From assembly GCA_949825065.1 (NCBI GenBank), contig OX463856.1, positions 19,092,632 through 19,156,631 of the forward strand: a stretch of 64,000 nt of DNA. The letters are read 5' to 3'. The notes below the pieces were generated by a model, which worked only from the letters and a program-made list of their open reading frames with translations, made no database searches and was not told the origin of the DNA. The stretch comes from Odontocerum albicorne. Taxonomy: Eukaryota; Arthropoda; Insecta; Trichoptera; Odontoceridae. Shown one piece after another: positions 56,601 through 64,000 of this stretch (positions are counted from its first letter, which is position 1; the number at the start of each line of letters is the position of its first letter). The position numbers were made by a program, and so were the translations under genes.

Positions 56601-58040
56601 AACACTGCAATGCAATAAGTCTGAACTGAAAAACAATGCAATAAGTCTGAACTGCAGTCGCTCTAAGACTGTTGACTTACAACCGCGAAATTCACACATA
56701 AACGATGCAATGCAATCGCTCATGAAATTTGACCACTCTCGAATGAAGGAAATGTGTCAGGTGTTAAAAAAATAAATATAATAATTTACTCATCAAAAAA
56801 TTTAATATTAATTCCGTAAGCTTGTGGAGAAAAGTTTGAACCGAATAATATACAAAGATTTTCATATCAATAACTAATCTGTTAAATTTCTCTTTCGACG
56901 GTTTATTTCCTTCTTTAAAAATAATAAAAAAAGACGGGATTTCTAAAGAAGCGCATATGTTTATACGAATGTGTTGTATGAAATAAAATAAATTTAATTA
57001 ATAAGAAATAAAAAAAAACACAAACATCTCGTAGAGATAGCGTGCCTTGACATTCGACGCACACTGTTCTAGGTTAGCGGTGAATTGGCGCACCACCAAG
57101 AGTCGATAGGGGTTCGGCGGTTAAAATTCTATTATTTATTTCCAAACAATCATTATTTACACACCGCCCCCCGATTATAACTAAATCAACACAAAAATAT
57201 AGAAAAGAAAACAAACTGGCATGGGGCACAACTAAGATCATTTGTTCGCAAAGTGTGAGTAAAAATAAGTACAAACATGTTCCAACATTTTTACAGTTAT
57301 TTTCCACAGCCGTTTCGAAAGTATTGCAGTCTTCATCCTCTCAAATCACATTTTGTGATATTGTGATGATTGATAATCGAGTCAATAATTTCCGAAGGAA
57401 TCTCCATTAAACCTTACATCAGTTCATCGTCGGACATTTTGGCTACTCCCGTCAAATGGCATCAGAAGATAGTGTTGATGCATTCGAAATTTTCTGTGGC
57501 ACTACTGACAACTTGCTAAGGTTTTTTAACTCCAGACCTTAAACCGTTTTATAAATATATTTACTGCACTGCAAGTCATTTTCCTTAACCCGTGATTTCG
57601 GACCTAAATACGTCGTTGCTACAATTATTTTTAGATTCAGGTGTGTCACCACCGGAAGACAAGTCTCTTTAGGCAGTCCCTTCTTCCTTACTAAGTGACG
57701 TCGCGCGCTCATAAAAATGAAGATTTCGATTTTCTAGTAGATCACGCTAGATGGGGACTTATTTTTATCCACATAACAGCAGGGAGGTAGTGGGATCGAA
57801 TTAAGCCTTCATCCTCTGAACGATATTGAAAAATTTCTGGCGTGCTGATGAGCTGGTCGCCGTGAGGATGTCACGTTGCGGTTGTGAGTGCGGGTGGTTG
57901 AGTGGGTGCTCTTGCGTAATTACCATATTTGGTAATGTTATTTGACTAGTTAATAAGATATTTATATTTGGCAATAAGCGCTCCACGTTGTACTGTATAC
58001 ACCAAAAATGTAATACAATATAAATGTTTTAAGTGAACAT
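56601..58040. other. Unassigned, with a SINE-A tail remnant
   Basis: 57968-58024 ('aataagcgctccacgttgta', 'ctgtatacaccaaaaatgta') is a SINE-A tail remnant. 56450-56470 and 56669-56700 share a 'aagactgttgatttacagcc'-like motif. Other parts unassigned. Confidence 0.45.
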
Positions 58041-58300
58041 TTGTTAAGATTTCTGCCATGCTATGAACATATCTTTTACTTGGGTGATTTCGATATTAAC
58101 CACTTGAATACAACTATTGATTTCTATCGAATAAATCACGATCTAATTGATTCTTTCAGCCTCTCGCAATTAGTCTCGGAAGCCACTAGGATTACTAACT
58201 ATCGAGCCTCTATTAAACATTTTTTATACCGACGCGGAGCATTCGGGTCTCTGTGTGAGCATTTCATTGTGGCGATATAAGCGACAATGCATAGTTATGC
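58041..58300 (+). mobile_element. LINE endonuclease-domain fragment (jockey/CR1-like)
   Basis: The plus strand encodes 'YLGDFDINHLNTT', then 'HDLIDSFSLSQLVSEATRIT' and 'NYRASIKHFLYRR'. The GDFN-x-D/N motif and the 'L-S-F-L-QL-EPTRIT' block belong to APE-type endonucleases of non-LTR elements. The catalytic S-D-H motif is lost. The 3'-end motif at 58685 may belong to the same element, with the RT region deleted. Confidence 0.8.
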
Positions 58301-58684
58301 ATGGTGGTTGGTGTTTTGAACCTCCCAAAGCATAAAACACTATTGAACATAGAGATTTCACCAATGTAAACAAGAGTAGGCTCTATGTAGACTGGTTGAA
58401 ACGGGTATCGCGGTATCGAGGTTTTTTGTAAGGGGAGTGTAAGTAAGGTAACATTGATTTCTTTATTACGTAATATTTTGAAGTCATTTTCTACTTCCCG
58501 TTACCATTTCCAAAACCCATTGTTACCAATCAGAAAAACTCAATTAATGAAATCAAGAAACAGCGTGACAAATAAAAGTTTAAAAAGACAAAGTACCCTA
58601 TACGTGAATATTTATAAAAATAATTTCGGAATTATACGCGTATATGTGCAATTTTTGGATATATGCTTACATACTATGTTACTA

Positions 58685-58712
58685 TCAATAAACCTATTAT
58701 TTGTTTATTGAT
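58685..58712 (+). repeat. Shared retroelement 3'-end motif
   Basis: 'atcaataaacctattatttg' plus 'tttattgatt', same family as 38236. Confidence 0.55.
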
Positions 58713-58734
58713 TATATTAAATGATTCGATTTCC

Positions 58735-58815
58735 GTTCGAGCCATTTTTTAAATATCTTTCTGGTCGATGGGAAGGTATTTACTTAATAACCATAAGCAA
58801 GTCAGATTATAAAGT
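58735..58815 (+). mobile_element. SINE-A tail remnant
   Basis: 'tatctttctggtcgatggga' and 'ataaccataagcaagtcaga' match the family tail with many changes. Confidence 0.5.
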
Positions 58816-58819
58816 ATAT

Positions 58820-59200
58820 CAGGGATGAACAAATCGATCGCGAAGCAATTTTTGGTCGATTACTTACAATATGGTGAGCGATGTTGTCAAATCTCATCAA
58901 GCGCATGCACTTGTCAACGCATACAATTAGTTATCCTTTTTTAATATGTAGATATACTCGTATCTACTCCAAATAAATGTATGTATGTTATTTAACATGT
59001 ATGTATGATATAAGTTTTATTTTCCTTTATATTTTTTTTGCGAAGTAAATTTCGCTCATACTTATTAATAAATGATTAAATATTAGTTATTATTTTTTAA
59101 CATGTGTGCTGTGTTAAATCTCGCGAATTCGATAGGGTAGATCACGACTATTTTTTACGTAAAAGGTCAATCGTGACAACAAACAAATTGGCCATCCCTG
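58820..59200. mobile_element. hAT-like non-autonomous element
   Basis: The left end 'cagggatgaacaaat' (58820) and right end 'aaattggccatccctg' (to 59200) are inverted repeats of the hAT type (CAGGG-TG). No transposase. I could not confirm an 8-bp target duplication. The right flank carries a TACGAGTA at 59202. Confidence 0.6.
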
Positions 59201-59230
59201 CTACGAGTATATGGTATATAACTAAAGCAT

Positions 59231-59439
59231 TGTAATTTGGTTTTATCAAACACTGTTTATTCCACTTTTTGTAACGGTATAACCCTATCGGTTTCAAGGC
59301 TTTTATCTCATCATCAGGGAGCACAAACAAGAGTATTGTTTGTGCTCCCCTGATTATGAGGTGAAAGCCTTGAAACCGGTAGGGTTATACCGTTACAAAA
59401 AGTGGAATAAACAGTGTTTGATAAAAAACAAATTACAAT
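59231..59439. mobile_element. Palindromic element, about 209 bp
   Basis: 'tgtaatttggttttatcaaa' at the left pairs with its complement at the right end. The arms of about 100 bp ('aacactgtttattccacttt', 'ttgtaacggtataaccctat') are nearly perfect around a short centre, 'gagtatt' (59331-59337). A half-copy lies at 56488. Confidence 0.92.
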
Positions 59440-59534
59440 GTCTTTAAACCTCCACAATGTTAATGCCTTAACTATAAATAAAATATAACTAAAGCATATT
59501 ACAATATAATTCGATTACCGTTGGTGCCCAATTT

Positions 59535-59650
59535 AAATAAAAAGTTGTAGTTTAGTTTTCACTTAAGACTTAATAACATCTTTGTGGTGGGTAGGAAGAG
59601 ACTACCATGTAGTCAATCAGCCAGGTTGTACAACAAAAGTGTAATACAAC
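59535..59650 (+). mobile_element. SINE-A 3' part
   Basis: 'agtttagttttcacttaaga', 'ggaagagactaccatgtagt', 'caatcagccaggttgtacaa', 'caaaagtgtaatacaa'. The head is missing. Confidence 0.75.
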
Positions 59651-60434
59651 ATATCCTGAGCTTTATTTCTTGGAATGAATATTTAATGTATATAAAAACC
59701 GGGCAAAAGTAATTAAGCAATATTTTTATTTAACTAAAAATATGTGGAAAAAATACTTTTTGTTGGTTAATCACCAGAAACGGAGCCCGAAACCTTCAAA
59801 CACAAGACAAAAGTTTCGCAACTCAGCCACTTGAATATATTTTCGCTGATCCCGAAATTGCAATCCGCGTCATGTTTTTAATTGAATACCGTAGCAGGGA
59901 ATTGAACCCCGAGCCGTCTGGGTCACGTGTCATTTTTCGCACGCCACTTAAGTAAGTGCCGTTTTTTTCGGGATAAGGAAGGAGGGTCGGCGGCAAGGGT
60001 GGAATGGGAAATTTTACCGGATTTCATTAAATGTACGTAAAAATCCTGGTTTGAAAAATACTTACACTTTACGCACTTGAATTACGAGTATTTTTATAAC
60101 GGACTTGGCGCGCTTTGTTTGAAGGTTGTGAAGTAGGAACCAGTTACATTTTTTTTCACTTATTTTATAAATAAGAGTTTTATTTATTTATTTTATTTCT
60201 TCTTACATAAAACATGTCACCACAAAGTGAAACTTGAGTCTTTTCGAAGATTCAAGAAACATGTTTTTTCAATTCATTTATACTTTTTAATGTTTATAAT
60301 AAAATATACAAATCTCTCCTGCGTTACTGGACGCGTGCCCATCCTTAACAAAAGTGGGTAGGTTTCAAAAACAAAACAAGAAAATTAAAGATCATACATA
60401 TCTCTTCCTATCAAAAATAATAATAAAAGGACAA
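59651..60434. other. Unassigned sequence
   Basis: 59885-59935 ('gggaattgaaccccgagccg') looks like a reversed tRNA B-box region of another SINE, unassigned. The rest is unassigned. Confidence 0.35.
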
Positions 60435-60605
60435 TTTATGAGGTGCCTGGCCACGCGGTAATACACTGGACTTCCGTGCGGAAGGTCGCCGGCTCGAACT
60501 CCGCGCTGTACTACTCTCGAATGACACAGGCATTTTTTTCCGTATATAACATAGTATTCGGGGGTATAAATAAGGATACCTGTGACGTCAGTCATATATA
60601 TTCTT
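60435..60605 (+). mobile_element. SINE-B copy, short form
   Basis: Head 'aggtgcctggccacgcggta', 'atacactggacttccgtgcg', 'ggctcgaactccgcgct'; middle 'tattcgggggtataaataag', 'gatacctgtgacgtcagtca'. It lacks the distal body found at 14222-14350. Confidence 0.85.
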
Positions 60606-60649
60606 AAAAAAAAAATATATATATAGCGTCGTGTAGAGAGCAGACTTAT

Positions 60650-60915
60650 CTCAAGGGCACAACAAACTCACTATTATTGGCAGAATAAAAACATTACAAA
60701 ATAAATACATATATCAGTTGAGAGTAAGGATAAGAAGGTGATAGCTGCGACCATTAGATTAGGTACTTCCCCGCATCTGCATATATTTAGAAAAATATAT
60801 TTAGTAAGAAAACCGCAAAAAACTTATCAAGAAAAATTAATTAAGAAAAACCTTACAAAAAAACCTTCGTAGATCTTCCGAAAAGTGCTAGTAACACACT
60901 CGGCTTTGGGTGGAG
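60650..60915 (-). mobile_element. SINE-D copy, reversed
   Basis: On the minus strand: 'ggaagatctacgaaggttt', 'agatgcggggaagtacctaa', 'atggtcgcagctatcacctt', 'aatagtgagtttgttgtgcc'. Aligns with 16640-16935. Confidence 0.75.
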
Positions 60916-61432
60916 TATAGAGGATGTCGCAGTATTTACATATAACTACATTTTATAAAAATGGATGTATTCAAGTGCTTCCTAAAGCTGCACACACTAT
61001 CTATAACACATAAAGGCAGATCATTAAACGCTACAGGACCAACAAAGCCTACATATTCACCTACCATTTCAAGAAAAATATTAACTTGAATACATTTTTC
61101 CAATCATTTGACCCATACAAGTTCGAAGTAAGTAACCAACAGAGATAAAGATAAATTATCGTCACTCAAAACATAACATGACTAATGATCCGGCCACACG
61201 GATAATGGGAACGATGAATTATGTGTTGCCTACGCGAATCCTTTAAAAAAAAAACAACCCCAAAAAATAACATTATCGTGATTTGAAAAGCTTCTATCTT
61301 ATGAAAGGGCCAATGTTTGTCATAACCTGATAGTAGTAAAACGCCGATATGTACACATTTTTATGAAAGAAATACCGATACCTTGGAAATTGTGTTGATG
61401 ACTAGTTAAATCCATGGGAATCGACGCTCAGT
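60916..61432. other. Unassigned sequence
   Basis: No feature recognised. Confidence 0.35.
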
Positions 61433-61810
61433 ATCATCATCATAACGCCATGTCCTGTTAGGGTAGGCAGAGAGGTCGCATCACCCCTTGATTTTATCTT
61501 GGCATACATCGTTCGCTTCTGCCACGTCTACACCCCACGTCATATACATATATACTGTCTCATTAGATCATGCGACATTTTCCTACGTCTTCCAAAACTT
61601 GTCGTACCTTCTATATTAATCCTGCAGATTATTTTCGTTAATATTTCATCATTCATTATTTCCACGTGGCTGAACCATCTTAACGCTCTTTTCTTCAACG
61701 TGAAAACTGTATTTTCTTACAATACGCATTTGCGTTCCTATCTACATTGTGTCATACATTGTTTTCCCACACCTTTTTTTTGCTACGTCCAAGTTTATAT
61801 CCTAATGTTT
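61433..61810 (-). mobile_element. Diverged LINE-A-related 3' fragment
   Basis: 'cataacgccatgtcctgtta', 'gggtaggcagagaggtcgc', 'cattatttccacgtggctga', 'accatcttaacgctcttttc' follow the LINE-A 3' layout with much more divergence than the other copies. Probably a sister family. Confidence 0.7.
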
Positions 61811-61834
61811 ACTAAACTAACTTAGTTAATTTTA

Positions 61835-61935
61835 ATTTGTCGATAATAGTGGGTTCGAATTCCAAGTTAGAGCACCCTTGATGAGTCTACTCTCTAAAAT
61901 ATGCTGTATAAATTGTACAATACTTGAATTATTAT
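61835..61935 (+). mobile_element. SINE-D 3' part
   Basis: 'ataatagtgggttcgaattc', 'caagttagagcacccttgat', 'gctgtataaattgtacaata', ATT tail. Confidence 0.7.
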
Positions 61936-62575
61936 TCGCAAATTCGTTTATTTTTGTATGGCCGAATCATCTTTAGATTCCTTTCTTAATTGTTATCTAA
62001 AGATTTATTTTTGAATTATATTTATAACATGTCTCGAACTAATATTTATTCTATCTTATTTAAAGATCTAAAGAAAAGCGTGATTTTTTCAAATATAAAA
62101 AAAACAACCGATATCCTCCATTCGAACAAATATGATCTTCTCACCACTACTATGGGATGGACTTTGAAGAGGCTGGCGCCCTAGCCGAAAATTTACATTG
62201 CAAATTTTAACTGGCAATCAGCCCGTGTCCCGGTCGCGCACTCGAGCTTCGCAATCCGCGGCAGGCGGCCCCCCGCACTCTTATGCTAATAATGCCATGT
62301 TTTTATTTGATCTCACTTACTAATTTACAATGCGGAATGTATTTAGCGGATTTGAGGATATTGTTTGGACGCGTGCTGCAACAACGGACCGAAGAGGAAC
62401 CGGTTTCATCGAACAAAACTGAAGAGTTTCGAGCAAAGTGGCAAAGATGTGGCGCTTAACAGTAAAAGGACATAAACAAGACAATGACGTAATATTAACT
62501 AAACAAAATTGTTTGATAAATAGATGAGATAAGCCTGGATATTAAAGACGAAATTAATAAGAGTTGCATTTACTT
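61936..62575. other. Unassigned, with a GC-rich island
   Basis: 62150-62420 is GC-richer, non-repetitive within the window and without a supported frame. Candidate conserved non-coding element. Confidence 0.35.
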
Positions 62576-62960
62576 AAAATGTGGTGTTAAGTCGATCATA
62601 ACGCTCATAACTCACTAATTTTAAATAACAAATATTTATTTGTCACATCAGTTCACTTCAAAAAAGGTTTTAAAATGTGGTGTTAATTCGATAATAATGC
62701 CCATAACTCACTAATTTTTTATAACAAATATATTTGTCATATTATTCCGCTTCAAAAAAAGGTTTTAAATGTGGTGTTAAGTCGATCACAACACTCATAA
62801 CTCACTGATTTTTCAATAACAAATATATATTGGCCATATTAGTCCACTTCAAAAAAGGTTTTAAAATGTGGTGTTAAGTCGATCAAAATGTTAATAACTC
62901 ACTGATTGTTAACAACAAATATACTATATTTGTCATATTAGTCCATAACAAAACAGTTTT
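62576..62960. repeat. Tandem array, about 96-bp unit, four copies
   Basis: Units start with 'aaatgtggtgttaagtcgat' (ATG of 'atgtggtg' at 62579, 62675, 62769, 62866) and contain 'cataactcactaattt', 'aataacaaatat', 'catattagtccacttc' and 'aaaaaaggtttt'. Copies are moderately diverged; the last is degraded at its end. Satellite-like. Confidence 0.95.
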
Positions 62961-63024
62961 TAATTTCGTTCAGGTGTCGCGAATGGATTAATTTTAAAAT
63001 GTGTGTCTTTATATTCAATGAAGT

Positions 63025-63110
63025 GATAAAGAATTAATGTAAACTTAAAGGTGATGTGTTGAGTAAGATGAAGAAGAGCACTTTGAGATGATTTAGGCAC
63101 GTGGTGCGTT
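63025..63110 (+). mobile_element. LINE-A short internal fragment
   Basis: 'aatgtaaacttaaaggtgat', 'gtgttgagtaagatgaagaa', 'gagcactttgagatgattta', 'ggcacgtgg'. Both ends of the family are missing. Confidence 0.85.
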
Positions 63111-64000
63111 TCAATCTTCTATAGATCCTTACTGCAGGATCAAGAAAACTCGATTAAAATCGTGCTAAAAAAATCGATTCTTTATCCAACAAAAGTACTT
63201 TTTTAGAAGTTAGAGGTACTCAATCTTCATCAGATATTTATTAAATTACTAATTATTTATTACACTAATAATAATCTTCCGAAAAATACGATAGAGCGCA
63301 GTCACTGAACAAATAAATGTAAATTTGGTTCCGACCCCACGTGTTCAAATATAGTTTTGTAGGAAAAATATACGAGTACAGTATCTTGCACCAAGAATTT
63401 ACAATGCATTTCTGAGGAAAGCGATGATTTTATTTAATGATGCGTCTAAAATTTAAAAAAAATAACGCTTCGTCTATACAAAGACAAATGAGTGAATAAT
63501 TGATGCGAATGTAGACCGTGTGATGGAGAGTTGTTGGATATGATTTTAATGTGTTTTTTAGATTATGATGCGGTTGAAATTGTGTAATCGAGATTTAAGT
63601 GTACAAATTTTTCATCTCAATATTTAAGTATTTAGGACAACTGCATGAAATTTATAATTAAGGAATATACCGGTTCTCCTCATTCAAGATCTCTTTCAAC
63701 ACCCATCCCAGAATAAACCTATCCCGACTTCGCGCGGAACAGCGCGAAGAAACCCTCCAACACCACATCTAGCTTGGACCGTGAAGTTCTATAAAAAAGT
63801 CAACAGAATCACTGCAATCCTCTAATTGTTTCCCAGGGGGCTTACGAGAGTAAGTCCGACCTATCTTTTCGTTTTAAGAACTATTTCCGAAGCATCATAT
63901 GTTGCCTATCTAGTTCATCCACAGTATTATCAGGGAGGACCAAGGTCTAAGATAATGTGATGGAACGCAAGTGGCCTAAACGAGTGCACATGTACGTGCT
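63111..64000. other. Unassigned sequence
   Basis: A small hairpin 'cttcgcgc' / 'gcgcgaag' lies at 63729-63750 in a GC-richer stretch (63680-63860). No gene recognised. Confidence 0.35.

Noticed and set aside
62576..62960. CRISPR array
   Set aside because: A contiguous ~96-bp tandem repeat without spacers in a eukaryotic genome; satellite-like.

Overview
This is an AT-rich insect genomic window, with Lepidoptera plausible but not proven. The signs are GC-rich exons scattered in long AT-rich introns, GT-AG splice sites, several tRNA-derived SINE families, RTE-like and jockey/CR1-like LINE fragments, decayed mariner elements and small foldback elements. There are no prokaryotic features. A 200-N assembly gap (11011-11210) follows a long (TA)n run.

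The only host gene I can support is a minus-strand gene, read from high to low coordinates. Four coding exons at 37504-37357, 35947-35759, 30677-30525 and 16445-16275 join in frame, about 220 codons in all. They match in order the C-terminal region of SCAPER, the S-phase cyclin A-associated protein of the ER. The introns between them are 1.4, 5.1 and 14.1 kb. I recognise neither the terminal exon (expected below 16275) nor any exon upstream of 37504, so 1-16274 and 37505-64000 are probably intron or flank.

Nearly everything else is transposon-derived. LINE family A (RTE-like) has about fifteen truncated copies, mostly sharing one 3' end. LINE-B, -G and -H are other non-LTR families; LINE-I, LINE-J and two further RT or endonuclease fragments are jockey/CR1-like. 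There are three dead mariner copies, four SINE families (A-D), several short inverted-repeat elements, a 355-bp near-perfect palindrome, an hAT-like element, and satellite-like arrays at 3859, 30075 and 62576. Nested insertions (SINE-A in LINE-A at 54764, a TA-flanked MITE in LINE-A at 52019) give relative ages.

The most unusual signal is the octamer TACGAGTA/TACTCGTA. I located 23 exact copies by eye where base composition predicts about 2-3. Where a paired copy without it can be read, it looks like a six-base insertion at a TA dinucleotide (TA to TA-CGAG-TA). That is the form expected of an excision footprint of a Tc1/mariner-type element with CGAG-ending termini.
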